From NCBI RefSeq assembly GCF_030053345.1, contig NZ_JASGBP010000001.1:310001-374000 (forward strand): 64,000 nucleotides of DNA, read 5' to 3'. Both the position numbers and the translations under genes were made by a program. This DNA is from Flavobacterium sedimenticola. GTDB lineage: Bacteria; Bacteroidota; Bacteroidia; Flavobacteriales; Flavobacteriaceae. The notes beneath the pieces were generated by a model, which did no database searches, was not told the DNA's origin, and saw only the letters and a program-made list of their open reading frames with translations. Below, piece by piece: positions 35,581 through 44,725 of the stretch; the first letter of the stretch is position 1, and the number at the start of each line of letters is the position of its first letter.

Positions 35581-35629
35581 CGACTTTGGTTTGGTTGAAA
35601 AATATATAAATCAGCTGGAAAATCAGTGT

Positions 35630-37501
35630 TTATCTTCCCATATAAATTAATAAAACGGAAATATCGGAAGGAGAAACGCCGCTGATTCTGGAAGCTTGTG
35701 AAATGGTTACCGGACGTATGGCTGATAATTTTTGCTTGGCTTCAATCGACATGGATTTGATTTTGTGATAATCAAAATTTTCCGGGATTTTGATGTCTTC
35801 CAATCGTATGAGCTTTTCGGCATTGTTTCGTTCCTTTTCGATATACCCCGAATATTTTACTTGAATTTCAGCTTGCTCAATAATCTCTTTATCCAAATCA
35901 TTCTCCTGAATGTATTGTTGTACCTTTTCAAATTTTACAATGTCGTTCAATTCAATTTGCGGACGCGAAAACACTTTGAACATCTTGTCGGATTGTGTCA
36001 TCAAGGAACTTTCCTTTTCGGCTAAAACCGGATTAGCTTCATCGGGTGTTAGACTGGTTTCTTTAAAAAAGGCAACCATCTTTTCACTTTCGTTAAATTT
36101 GTATTCCATTCGGCGCATTCTTTTTTCGGATGCTAAACCAATTTCGAATGATTTTGGCGTTAAGCGGAAATCCGCATTATCCTGACGCAACAGTGTTCTG
36201 TATTCCGCGCGCGAAGTAAACATACGATACGGCTCTTCCGTGCCTTTAGTGATTAAATCATCGATTAAAACACCAATATAAGCTTCATCGCGACGGAGAA
36301 TCATTGGCTCCATTTCTTTTACCTTAAGCGCCGCATTAATGCCGGCCATCAACCCTTGAGATGCCGCTTCTTCATATCCGGTAGTGCCGTTGATTTGTCC
36401 GGCAAAATACAAGCCGTCAACCAACTTGGTCTCTAGTGTGTGTTTTAATTGTGTAGGCGGAAAATAATCGTATTCGATAGCATAACCGGGACGGAAAAAC
36501 TTCACGTTTTCAAATCCGGCTACCGAACGTAACGCCTTAAACTGGATATCTTCCGGCAAAGAAGTTGAAAAGCCGTTTACGTAGACTTCAACCGTATTCC
36601 AACCTTCCGGTTCAACAAAAAGTTGGTGTCTTTCTTTATCGGCGAATCGGTTTATTTTGTCTTCAATAGAAGGGCAATATCGGGGACCAATACTTTTAAT
36701 TCTTCCATTAAACATCGGAGAACGATCAAACCCTTCTCGTAAAATATCATGCACTTCGTTTGAAGTATACGTCATATGACAAAGCTTTTGATGCGTTAAC
36801 GGTTTGGTTTCATCTGAATACGAAAACTTATCCGGAACCAAATCTCCGGGCTCTTCTCTCATTTTAGAATAATCTAAAGAACGACCGTCAACTCTGGGCG
36901 GTGTACCGGTTTTCATTCTTCCGGCTTCGAAGCCCAGCTGAACCAGTTCCTCGGTTATTCCGAAAGCAGCACTTTCTGCTGCTCTTCCGCCGCCAAATTG
37001 TTTTTCCCCTATATGAATTAATCCGTTCAGAAATGTTCCGTTTGTTAAAACAACGGTCTTGGCTTTGATTTGAATTCCCAGAGAAGTCACTACGCCTTCA
37101 ACCTTGTTGTTTTTAACCAACAATCCTTTGATCATCTCCTGATAGAAATCAAGATTGGGTGTCCTCTCCAACATCAATCGCCATTCTTCAGAAAAACGCA
37201 TCCTGTCGCTTTGAACCCTAGGCGACCACATGGCCGGTCCTTTGGACTGATTGAGCATCTTGAACTGAATAGCGGTTTTATCGGAAACTATACCGGAGTA
37301 ACCGCCAAGCGCATCAATCTCACGAACAATTTGACCTTTGGCAATTCCGCCCATAGCCGGGTTGCATGACATTTGAGCAATGTTCTGCAAACTCATTGTT
37401 ACTAACAGGGTTTTACAACCCATGTTAGCTGATGCCGCTGCCGCCTCACAACCTGCGTGGCCGGCGCCAACAACTATAGTATCGTACTTTTCTAAAAACA
37501 T
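35630..37501 (-). CDS. mnmG: tRNA uridine-34 carboxymethylaminomethyl modification enzyme MnmG (GidA)
   Basis: A 623-residue FAD protein. The Rossmann motif is VVGAGHAGCEAAAASANMG. NPAMGGIAKGQIVREIDALGG, GTPPRVDGRSLDYS, the GPRYCPSIEDKINRFADKERHQLFVEPEG signature, and the C-terminal helical domain (ISQASRISGVSPSDISVLLIYM) are all present. With MnmE it modifies U34 of several tRNAs. ybeY ends 1 bp upstream. It is flanked on both sides by parS-like sites; gidA near the replication origin is common in bacteria. Confidence 0.97.
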   Translation of the reverse strand: MFLEKYDTIVVGAGHAGCEAAAASANMGCKTLLVTMSLQNIAQMSCNPAMGGIAKGQIVREIDALGGYSGIVSDKTAIQFKMLNQSKGPAMWSPRVQSDRMRFSEEWRLMLERTPNLDFYQEMIKGLLVKNNKVEGVVTSLGIQIKAKTVVLTNGTFLNGLIHIGEKQFGGGRAAESAAFGITEELVQLGFEAGRMKTGTPPRVDGRSLDYSKMREEPGDLVPDKFSYSDETKPLTHQKLCHMTYTSNEVHDILREGFDRSPMFNGRIKSIGPRYCPSIEDKINRFADKERHQLFVEPEGWNTVEVYVNGFSTSLPEDIQFKALRSVAGFENVKFFRPGYAIEYDYFPPTQLKHTLETKLVDGLYFAGQINGTTGYEEAASQGLMAGINAALKVKEMEPMILRRDEAYIGVLIDDLITKGTEEPYRMFTSRAEYRTLLRQDNADFRLTPKSFEIGLASEKRMRRMEYKFNESEKMVAFFKETSLTPDEANPVLAEKESSLMTQSDKMFKVFSRPQIELNDIVKFEKVQQYIQENDLDKEIIEQAEIQVKYSGYIEKERNNAEKLIRLEDIKIPENFDYHKIKSMSIEAKQKLSAIRPVTISQASRISGVSPSDISVLLIYMGR

Positions 37502-37502
37502 T

Positions 37503-37925
37503 TTAATTGTGTTTCACGTGGAACATCTTCATTTTTTCTTCTTCCTTATCACGCATTAAACGTTCATCGTCTTCGGATTTATCTTTATAACCGCAATAAT
37601 GTAAAAGGCCATGAACCATGACGCGTCGCAGTTCTTCGTCAAAAGGGACACTAAAATCAAGCGCATTATCACGAACTCTTTCCACAGATATAAAAATATC
37701 GCCGTGTAATTCATTTCCCACAGAATAATCGAAGCTGATAATGTCAGTTAGCGTGTCATGATCTAAATACTGTTGATTAATTTCGAGTAAATAATCGTCA
37801 TCGCAGAAGATATAATTAATTTCGCCTTCTTGCTTCATTTCGGAGCTAATGACTTTCGAGAGCCAATCGGCATAGAGTGCTTCCTCATCCAGGCTGAAAT
37901 CTGATTCGTAATTAAAACTAATCAT
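37503..37925 (-). CDS. ybeY: Endoribonuclease YbeY (rRNA maturation)
   Basis: A 140-residue YbeY/UPF0054 protein. The metal motif is HGLLHYCGYKDKSEDDE: the first two ligand histidines are present, but the third (HGxLHLxGYDH) is Asp here, a substitution I believe is common in Bacteroidota. It matures 16S rRNA and aids ribosome quality control. Its last eight codons (KMFHVKHN) contain the exact parS 16-mer, so the coding end is constrained by that site. It overlaps the DUF4175 gene by 8 bp. Confidence 0.92.
   Translation of the reverse strand: MISFNYESDFSLDEEALYADWLSKVISSEMKQEGEINYIFCDDDYLLEINQQYLDHDTLTDIISFDYSVGNELHGDIFISVERVRDNALDFSVPFDEELRRVMVHGLLHYCGYKDKSEDDERLMRDKEEEKMKMFHVKHN
37510..37525. 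promoter_or_regulatory. parS ParB-binding site (exact 16-mer)
   Basis: TGTTTCACGTGGAACA fits TGTTNCACGTGNAACA at every position. It lies inside the last codons of ybeY, just before mnmG. ParB loaded here would spread and recruit SMC/ParA for origin segregation. Confidence 0.85.
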
Positions 37926-40900
37926 TGGCTTTAAAATATTGTTGTACCTTTTGGTTAAAATTGGAGCGCAAAGGTAAGCTTTGTCTATTTAAAATTTCAA
38001 CACTATTTAAATATTCTTGAAGTTTGGCCGGTAAAGCATTTGCCTGATTGCTAAACTCTTTCTTGTTGGTTTCCGATTGGCGCTTTTTATCTTCACCTTG
38101 CTGTTGGAGCGCCTTTTCCAATTTCAACAGCTCGTATTTTAAGTTCAATATCTTTTGTAGCGTTTCATTATTGAAACCTTTGTTTAATAACTGCTTCTCT
38201 ATTTGCTTCATTTGATCAAGAGCATTTTGACCACTACCTCCAATGCCTTGCTTTTTTAACTCCTTTTCTAAAGCCTCTCTCAATTGTTGTTGCTCTTTGT
38301 AAATTTCCATAATAGCTCTGGCATCTCCTTCACCATCTTGACCTTGTTCACCGCCCTTATCTTTTCCTTGGCTTTGTCCAGATTGACCGCCCTTTTGCCC
38401 ATTTCCATCTTTATTACCTTGTTGGCCTTGACCCGTTTTATCGCCTTGATTTTCACCTTCTTCTTCGCCCGGTTTTTCTCCTTTTTTCATGCCCTTTTTC
38501 ATTTTCTCACCCAATCCTTCTTGTTTTTTAATAATGTCGGGCAATTGCATCCCCGATCCTTGACCCGGACTTGGCTTGCCCTTACCTTGTCCCTGTCCCT
38601 GCATTTGCATCTGCATTTGCATTCCGTTTAGCACATCACTTAACATGTCGGCCAGTCTATTTGAAGAAGAAACAGCATATTGTTGGTGTGAGTTTCCTTT
38701 TGGTACATTGGCTTCCGCCAAATTCTCCAAAGCTTTGTCGACATTATACTGTACATTGCCAATTTCTCTGGTAATATCTTCAGCTATCTTGGGATTACGA
38801 AGCGATAAAGCAAATAAGCTGTCATCAACATGCTTGAACTGTTGGCGTAAATCTTGTTGGATTTTTAAATTTTTGTTGAATGATGGTGCACCTCGTCTTA
38901 GATTCTTGAACTGTTTCATTACATCTTCTTGAGAGAAGGAATACGCCAACAAATTATCCAAAATCTGTCGCAACATAGCCACATCTTCTTCCATCTGTTC
39001 CATATCGCCCGATTGCATTTGCTCAGCCATTTGCTGACTCATTTGCTTCATTTTTTTGGCGGCACTTTTTTGCTTAGGTTTGGCTTTGTCTTTTTGTTGT
39101 TTTTGCAATTGATCTTTGGCATTTTTTAAATCTTCATCGATGCTTTTTTCCTTTTCATCTGAGTTGGGTAAATCCATAGGAGTCTTTAACTCCTTATTTT
39201 CTTTTTCAAGCTCATCCAATTCTTGCTGAAGCTTATCAAACTCTTTATTGATTTCGTCTTGCTTCTCTGCTGAATTCTCTTCCGATTTATCGGCTAACTT
39301 ATCTTGTTTTTCAGCCAACTTGTCTAACTTATTGGCTATTTGTTCTGCCTTCTTTTCAACGTAATAACGCTTCGTTAGTTCTACCAATTGCTCAAGACTC
39401 TTGGTTTGATTTTTACTGGCTTGCTGGAACTTTTGCATTTTTTCGAATAACTCTTCTTTACTGATTTTATCATTCAGCTTTTGCAATTCGTCCAACAGTT
39501 TTTTATTCTTCTCCAATTCTTCTTTGGTTTTTTCCAAACGCTCTTGCAACAATTCTTTCCTCTCGTCTTTTTTCTCGGTTTTGAATTGCTCCAAATTCTC
39601 CTTCATCTTCTCCGAAAACTCCTTCATCATTTCATCTTGCTGCTTTTGGCGTTGGATGAAATCATTGACTTTTTGTTGCTCTTTATAATCTAAATTGTCC
39701 TTCTCTTTGCCCATTTTTTGCAACTTCTCCATTTCGGATAATTGTTTGTCCTGCGCTTTTAAGGATTTGGCCAGCGAATTGATGTTATCGTTTTGCTGTT
39801 GCAACATTTCATCTTGCTTCTCCGTTTCGGTCGCTATGCGATTACTAAATACGGAAGACTTCGTGCTTTTGAAATGGTGAATCGCATCATTGTCAAAAAT
39901 CTCAAAATAGTATTCATACGATACCCCTTCTTCTACAGGAAGATTACTCGGGAAAGCAAACACAAACTGATCGTAAACGTCTTTTTTAACGTTAATAAGC
40001 GCCTTTTTAGCAGTGTTCGGCTTGTCTTTAGGATAATAAACAATTTGCAGTTTAGAAAGTCCGTAATCGTCTGAAACCTGACCCAATACATAGTTCTTGT
40101 TGACTTTTAAACTATCCGGCGCATTGTTAACCGTGATTGTTGGAAATTGATCTTTGATGACAGAAATCTGATAATTCAACTTTTCGTAGTTCTGCACTTT
40201 ATTGTTAGACGTCAAGATTTGATACTCTACATTTTGTAGAATGCTTTTCGAGAGTGTAAACACATTGTCCTGTTTGGCGAAAGTAAAGCGATTGGCAGCA
40301 TTCACCCAATCCACTTTTTGCGTAGCCAAAGTGTTCATGCGCCAAGTAACTTTAGTGCCTTCGGGAATAACGGCATTTCCGGTGCCTTTGATTACTTCCG
40401 GTTTTTTATTCAAATAACCCGGGAAATTCAGGATCATTTCGAAGTTGGCTATCGATGGTACTGTAACCACTTTAAGTTCATAATCGTGCGAACTGACTTC
40501 ATTAGCTTCGATGTGAAATTCAATATCTTCTGATGGTTTCGGAATGACGAATTCGAATTCTCCGGCTTTAGTAGTTTCCATGAAATAACTTTCATCGCCA
40601 ATATAAATCATCGCATTTTCCGGAACTACTTTGCCTACTGTTTTAACTTTCACTAAGAAATCTTTGTTTTGCTCGGTTTGCAACTTGTCATTCACCAACA
40701 CTATTTCAAACGGTGCCGGCGGTGTAAACTGTTTTTTAAAGTTCACCACACGATTGAAACTTTGTGATAAAATTTCACCTTTGCCCGAAATCAGGAAAAA
40801 CAAAAAGAACAAAATCGGAATCACAGCTAAGGGCAAATATTTCTTATTCTTCCCTAGGTTAATGGCGTTGCCAAAAGGTATAGGTTGTAAAGTCGCCGCT

Positions 40901-41292
40901 TTTTGTTCAATCGAAGCCAACAATAATTCCGATTGGTTTCGGTCTTGTGACAATTGCAAAAAATTCGTCAGCTTATCGCCTACTTCACTAAAATGATTTC
41001 CGATAATGTTGGACGCCTGATTGTAATTGATTCCTTTTTGCAATTTGAATAGCTTAAACAATGGAAAAAGGATAAATCGCAATAACAGAAACAATTCTAC
41101 CGCTATAAAAAGCACAAACAGAACCGTTCGTGCCGTTGGTTTAAGCCACAAGAAATATTCAACAAACAGCGTGAAGATAAAATACAGCAAACCAATGCCG
41201 ACGAAAAATATAGTGCCGCGCAGCAATTCATTGGTGTAAAACTTTCGAATAAAGTCTTCTAACTTCTGATAAATAAGGGTTGATTTTTCCAA
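37918..41292 (-). CDS. Giant DUF4175 membrane protein with coiled coil and Gln/Lys-rich region
   Basis: 1124 residues. Three hydrophobic segments lie near the N-terminus (about 20-45, 57-80, 150-168). A beta-rich exported-type region follows (about 170-490; FPGYLNKKPEVIKGTGNAVIPEGT, then ITVNNAPDSLKVNKNYVLGQVSDDYGL). Then come long charged coiled coils (about 500-760) and a Gln/Gly/Lys low-complexity tract (about 880-1000; MQMQMQGQGQGKGK, GQQGNKDGNGQKGGQSGQS). I recognise it as DUF4175, a Bacteroidota family of unknown function. It is located upstream of ybeY and overlaps it by 8 bp. Intact. Confidence 0.85.
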   Translation of the reverse strand: MEKSTLIYQKLEDFIRKFYTNELLRGTIFFVGIGLLYFIFTLFVEYFLWLKPTARTVLFVLFIAVELFLLLRFILFPLFKLFKLQKGINYNQASNIIGNHFSEVGDKLTNFLQLSQDRNQSELLLASIEQKAATLQPIPFGNAINLGKNKKYLPLAVIPILFFLFFLISGKGEILSQSFNRVVNFKKQFTPPAPFEIVLVNDKLQTEQNKDFLVKVKTVGKVVPENAMIYIGDESYFMETTKAGEFEFVIPKPSEDIEFHIEANEVSSHDYELKVVTVPSIANFEMILNFPGYLNKKPEVIKGTGNAVIPEGTKVTWRMNTLATQKVDWVNAANRFTFAKQDNVFTLSKSILQNVEYQILTSNNKVQNYEKLNYQISVIKDQFPTITVNNAPDSLKVNKNYVLGQVSDDYGLSKLQIVYYPKDKPNTAKKALINVKKDVYDQFVFAFPSNLPVEEGVSYEYYFEIFDNDAIHHFKSTKSSVFSNRIATETEKQDEMLQQQNDNINSLAKSLKAQDKQLSEMEKLQKMGKEKDNLDYKEQQKVNDFIQRQKQQDEMMKEFSEKMKENLEQFKTEKKDERKELLQERLEKTKEELEKNKKLLDELQKLNDKISKEELFEKMQKFQQASKNQTKSLEQLVELTKRYYVEKKAEQIANKLDKLAEKQDKLADKSEENSAEKQDEINKEFDKLQQELDELEKENKELKTPMDLPNSDEKEKSIDEDLKNAKDQLQKQQKDKAKPKQKSAAKKMKQMSQQMAEQMQSGDMEQMEEDVAMLRQILDNLLAYSFSQEDVMKQFKNLRRGAPSFNKNLKIQQDLRQQFKHVDDSLFALSLRNPKIAEDITREIGNVQYNVDKALENLAEANVPKGNSHQQYAVSSSNRLADMLSDVLNGMQMQMQMQGQGQGKGKPSPGQGSGMQLPDIIKKQEGLGEKMKKGMKKGEKPGEEEGENQGDKTGQGQQGNKDGNGQKGGQSGQSQGKDKGGEQGQDGEGDARAIMEIYKEQQQLREALEKELKKQGIGGSGQNALDQMKQIEKQLLNKGFNNETLQKILNLKYELLKLEKALQQQGEDKKRQSETNKKEFSNQANALPAKLQEYLNSVEILNRQSLPLRSNFNQKVQQYFKAND

Positions 41293-41403
41293 TTTTCAGC
41301 CAATCTTTTTTATAACCGATAAATGTACAATTTTTGGCGAATAACCAACGTTAAAAATTTGTCAATGAAAACGCCTTGAAAATGAAGCGGTAACACGAAT
41401 CAA

Positions 41404-41440
41404 AAACTTCCAACTTCTAACTTCCAACTTCCAACTTCTG
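41404..41440. repeat. Tandem AACTTC(C/T) repeat upstream of gltX
   Basis: Five consecutive AACTTCC/AACTTCT-type 7-mers, just before the gltX -7 element. Low-complexity spacer DNA of the same kind as at 12468, 48680 and 49150. Confidence 0.7.
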
Positions 41441-41442
41441 TT

Positions 41443-41450
41443 TATCTTTG
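41443..41450 (+). promoter_or_regulatory. Candidate -7 promoter element of gltX
   Basis: TATCTTTG matches TAnnTTTG; the start codon is at 41502. The TTG element upstream is replaced by the CAACTTC repeat tract. A CACTTCGACAAGCTCAGTG segment (41455-41473), a word I remember as recurring in many bacterial spacers, would be in the 5' UTR. Confidence 0.5.
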
Positions 41451-41501
41451 CACACACTTCGACAAGCTCAGTGTTAATATGAATAACCCTAAATTATAAA
41501 A

Positions 41502-43007
41502 ATGTCAAGACCAGTTAGAGTTCGTTTTGCTCCCAGTCCGACCGGACCATTGCACATTGGCGGCGTGAGAACAGCCTTGTTTAATTATTTATTTGCCAAA
41601 AAACACAACGGTGTATTCTATTTGAGAATTGAAGATACCGACCAAAATCGTTTTGTTCCCGGAGCGGAGCAATACATCTTTGAAGCCTTGGAATGGTTAG
41701 GTATTGCGCCAAGTGAAACCGTTGGGAAAAATGAAAAATTTGGTCCGTACCGTCAAAGCGAAAGAAAGCATTTGTACAAACAATACGCCGATCAGTTGGT
41801 GCATTCGGGTTGGGCTTATTATGCTTTTGACACTGCCGAAGCTTTAGACAATCAAAGAAAGCAACACGAAGCCGAAGGGAAAACCTTTATTTACAATTGG
41901 CACAACCGTGAAAAATTAGATACTTCTTTAGTCATTTCGGCAGCAGAAACCGAAAAAAGAATTGCCAATGGCGAAGCGTATGTGATTCGTTTTAAAACGC
42001 CGGTAAATGAAACTTTGCATTTACACGACATTATTCGCGGCGATTTGAAGTTTGAAACCAATTTATTAGACGATAAAGTACTGTTTAAGTCGGATGGTAT
42101 GCCAACGTACCATTTAGCCAATATTGTAGACGACCATTTAATGGAAACTTCACACGTGATTCGCGGAGAAGAATGGTTGCCGAGTTTGCCTTTACACAGC
42201 TTATTGTATAAAGCCTTTGGTTGGGAAGCGCCTGAGTTTGCGCATTTACCATTGATTTTAAAACCCGTAGGGAACGGAAAATTATCCAAACGTGATGGCG
42301 ATAAAATGGGCTTTCCGGTATTTCCGTTAGAATGGAAAAGCGAAGAAGGTATTTCCTCGGGTTACCGAGAAAAAGGATTTTTCCCGGAAGCAGTAGTGAA
42401 CTTTTTAGCCTTATTAGGTTGGAACGACGGCACCGATCAGGAAATCTTTTCTTTAGAAGAATTGGCGCAAAAATTCGATTTGAATCGCGTACACAAAGCC
42501 GGAGCCAAATTTGATCCGGAGAAAAACAAATGGTTTAACCACCACTATTTACAACAACAAAGCAATGAACGTTTAGCGGAAGCTTTTGCGCCTATTTTAG
42601 CTGAAAAAAATATAGTTGTTGAAAAAGACAGGTTAATCAAAATAGTTTCTTCGATAAAAGAACGTGCCAACTTTGTCTCGGAGTTTTGGGATTTGGCCGA
42701 TTATTTCTTTGTAGCGCCTACAGCTTATGATGAAAAAGCCGCTAAAAACTGTAAAGAAGATACGCCGCATTTGATGCAACAATTGATTTCGGTATTGGAA
42801 AATATAGGCGATTTTACCTCTATAAACATCGAAACCATTGTAAAAGATTGGATGACTAAAAACGAAATCGGTATGGGGAAAGTGATGCAACCCTTCCGTT
42901 TGAGTTTGGTTGGCGCGCTCAAAGGACCGCATCTTTTTGATATAGTGGAGTTGATTGGGAAAGAAGAAACCATCAACCGATTGGAAAAAGCGATAGCGAC
43001 ATTATAA
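41502..43007 (+). CDS. gltX: Glutamyl-tRNA synthetase
   Basis: A 501-residue class I synthetase. The HIGH motif is PSPTGPLHIGGVRTALFNYL (residues 11-30), and the KMSKS equivalent is GKLSKRDGDKMGF. RIEDTDQNRFVPGAE and YHLANIVDDHLMETSHVIRGEEWLPS are also typical. It charges tRNA-Glu. A discriminating form is likely, since the window also encodes GlnS, so no mischarged tRNA-Gln route is required. It has its own promoter and terminator. Confidence 0.97.
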   Translation: MSRPVRVRFAPSPTGPLHIGGVRTALFNYLFAKKHNGVFYLRIEDTDQNRFVPGAEQYIFEALEWLGIAPSETVGKNEKFGPYRQSERKHLYKQYADQLVHSGWAYYAFDTAEALDNQRKQHEAEGKTFIYNWHNREKLDTSLVISAAETEKRIANGEAYVIRFKTPVNETLHLHDIIRGDLKFETNLLDDKVLFKSDGMPTYHLANIVDDHLMETSHVIRGEEWLPSLPLHSLLYKAFGWEAPEFAHLPLILKPVGNGKLSKRDGDKMGFPVFPLEWKSEEGISSGYREKGFFPEAVVNFLALLGWNDGTDQEIFSLEELAQKFDLNRVHKAGAKFDPEKNKWFNHHYLQQQSNERLAEAFAPILAEKNIVVEKDRLIKIVSSIKERANFVSEFWDLADYFFVAPTAYDEKAAKNCKEDTPHLMQQLISVLENIGDFTSINIETIVKDWMTKNEIGMGKVMQPFRLSLVGALKGPHLFDIVELIGKEETINRLEKAIATL

Positions 43008-43034
43008 AAAAGCCCCTAATTAGGGGCTTTTTTT
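43007..43034. terminator. Bidirectional intrinsic terminator
   Basis: AAGCCCCTAATTAGGGGCTT, a perfect stem with A- and T-runs on each side, starts at the gltX stop and ends within the first bases of the convergent 43033-43989 gene. Confidence 0.9.
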
Positions 43035-43989
43035 AATCATCTATCTTTTTGGAGATGGATTTAAAATCTCCATCTTTGATATTATAAGACAATCCTGTTT
43101 TGGAGTTGTATAGTATCTCACCCGTTTTAGAATTGATTACAGAAATCAGTTTGTTGCCGTTGACTTGTACATAATTGAGAAAATAAATTTCTTGTCCGCT
43201 CGTCAACAATTCATTTAGTTTTTCTTCTGTTACAATTTCATAAGGAAATTTATAGTCTTCCAAAAGTTCACTTTCCTCTCTTTTTTTTCCTTCGGTTCTC
43301 GAAAAAGCGTTGTATTTTATGCCTATCGATTCGGGAATATAAAGCTTGTTGGTTTTCAAATTTTTTAGGCTTACCTTGTTGTAAAAATCATCATAACAAT
43401 TGGTAAATCCGTTTGATTTCAATTTGTCATTAACAATTTTCAAATACGTTCTCAAATAACCTAAATCAAAATTCAAAAACAACCTCGGATTTACGGCAGC
43501 AACTTCTTTTTGTCTTTGATCAATATTTGGAGAAAAAAATATAGTAGCTAATTTGTATCCATCAAAAACATCTTTCCCTTTTTTATCTGTTTTTTTGTAT
43601 TCAAAAACACTCAAATCCAAGGTATTAAATAGATAATCTACCGTGGCCCCGCTTTTAGTCGTTCTTGTATACTTCATCGATGATAATTTGAAGAAGGCAT
43701 AATTCTTTGCACTATACTTCGCGTTGCGTTGCTCATCAGGCATCTCTTTGAACGTGTTTACCTCTACAATTTCAAAAGGTGTTATGTCCCAAACTTGAGC
43801 AATTACAGCAGCGTATTCTTCTTGGGAAAATGAGGAAGGTAAAATAAAAAGTGTTTTTTTGGTCTTTAATAAAGTAATAGCCTCGGGCTTGTTCTTATCG
43901 GGGCTTTCGTCAAACATTCTGTATTCACCTACCACAATTTGGGAATAGGCAGAAACAGATAAGCATAAAAATAACAATACTTTTTTCAT
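43033..43989 (-). CDS. Hypothetical exported protein
   Basis: A 318-residue protein with signal MKKVLLFLCLSVSAYSQ. Recognisable only as a secreted or periplasmic alpha/beta protein (KNYAFFKLSSMKYTRTTKSGATVDYLFNTLDLSVF, YEIVTEEKLNELLTSGQEIYFLNYVQ). There is no known domain. It lies 12 bp downstream of the PorT-like gene on the same strand and is likely co-transcribed with it. Confidence 0.75.
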   Translation of the reverse strand: MKKVLLFLCLSVSAYSQIVVGEYRMFDESPDKNKPEAITLLKTKKTLFILPSSFSQEEYAAVIAQVWDITPFEIVEVNTFKEMPDEQRNAKYSAKNYAFFKLSSMKYTRTTKSGATVDYLFNTLDLSVFEYKKTDKKGKDVFDGYKLATIFFSPNIDQRQKEVAAVNPRLFLNFDLGYLRTYLKIVNDKLKSNGFTNCYDDFYNKVSLKNLKTNKLYIPESIGIKYNAFSRTEGKKREESELLEDYKFPYEIVTEEKLNELLTSGQEIYFLNYVQVNGNKLISVINSKTGEILYNSKTGLSYNIKDGDFKSISKKIDD

Positions 43990-44001
43990 TGGTTATGGTG
44001 T

Positions 44002-44646
44002 TTATAAGTTTATAATGACTTGCCCGTTAATACTCCCGAGATTTCCTTTAAATTTATCTCCATTGTTTAACGCTTGTAAAGCATCGTCTTTATTGAGCTT
44101 GTTTAAGATATTGGTAAAACCGTATTCGTAAAAAATCACGGCTCTGATGGTTCTGCTCCCTGCCGAACAACCCAAGTAAAAATTACCGCTTACCGGAGAA
44201 ATATCCACAATTTGATTGGCCGCTAACAAGGTTCCTTTTAGGGTTTGGTTCTCTTCGGTTGGATCAACTTTGAGTTTGCCGTTGATTTGTAATACCGGAC
44301 CAAAATCCAAAGAGACGTGGTCTTCTACCACATTGTAACTGAATAAAATTCGTACCTGAACGCCTTGAATATTGTACTTAATATCTTGGTTAAGCGATGA
44401 TTTCAACGAAAAATTATTACTGAAAAACTGCATTCCGTAAATCATGCTCCAATTGTTGTAGTAATTCCCGCGTACCGAAAGTCCGCCGGCAAAACCTAAC
44501 TCAGGTGAAGCGTCAAAATTGTTGGTGAATAAAGTAGTTTGTGAAATTCCGGCTGAAATGCCAATGCGGTTTCCGTCTTTGTTGCCATATTGTGCATAAC
44601 CTAAAGTTGTGGCAAACAACAAAAGGGCGATAAGATTTTTGTTCAT
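44002..44646 (-). CDS. PorT-like outer-membrane beta-barrel protein
   Basis: The start is set at 44646 (MNKNLIALLLFATTLGYAQ), nine codons inside the longest open frame, because it gives the signal peptide and lies 24 bp after a full-consensus promoter. The 214-residue product has alternating-residue beta strands (NRIGISAGISQTTLFTNNF, GFAGGLSVRGNYYNNWSMIYGMQFF) and a terminal NGQVIINL, consistent with a small outer-membrane barrel of the PorT type. Function unknown. Confidence 0.75.
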   Translation of the reverse strand: MNKNLIALLLFATTLGYAQYGNKDGNRIGISAGISQTTLFTNNFDASPELGFAGGLSVRGNYYNNWSMIYGMQFFSNNFSLKSSLNQDIKYNIQGVQVRILFSYNVVEDHVSLDFGPVLQINGKLKVDPTEENQTLKGTLLAANQIVDISPVSGNFYLGCSAGSRTIRAVIFYEYGFTNILNKLNKDDALQALNNGDKFKGNLGSINGQVIINL

Positions 44647-44670
44647 GAAATGATGACCTTTAATTTGTAA

Positions 44671-44699
44671 CAAACATACATATATTTTCGTACAACCAA
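44671..44699 (-). promoter_or_regulatory. Consensus promoter of the PorT-like gene
   Basis: On the minus strand TTG (44697-44699), 18 bp, then TATGTTTG (44671-44678). This is a complete TTG-N17-23-TAnnTTTG promoter, 24 bp from the ATG at 44646, and it supports that start. Confidence 0.65.
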
Positions 44700-44725
44700 T
44701 TTTAATCTCTAAAATTTACAACATT

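Noticed and set aside
38284..39693. Several long plus-strand open frames opposite the DUF4175 gene
   Set aside because: They are antisense shadows of its Gln/Lys-rich coiled-coil codons (poly-Phe/Leu products); no start context or family similarity.
41404..41440. CRISPR-like array
   Set aside because: Units are only 7 bp with no unique spacers and no cas genes.
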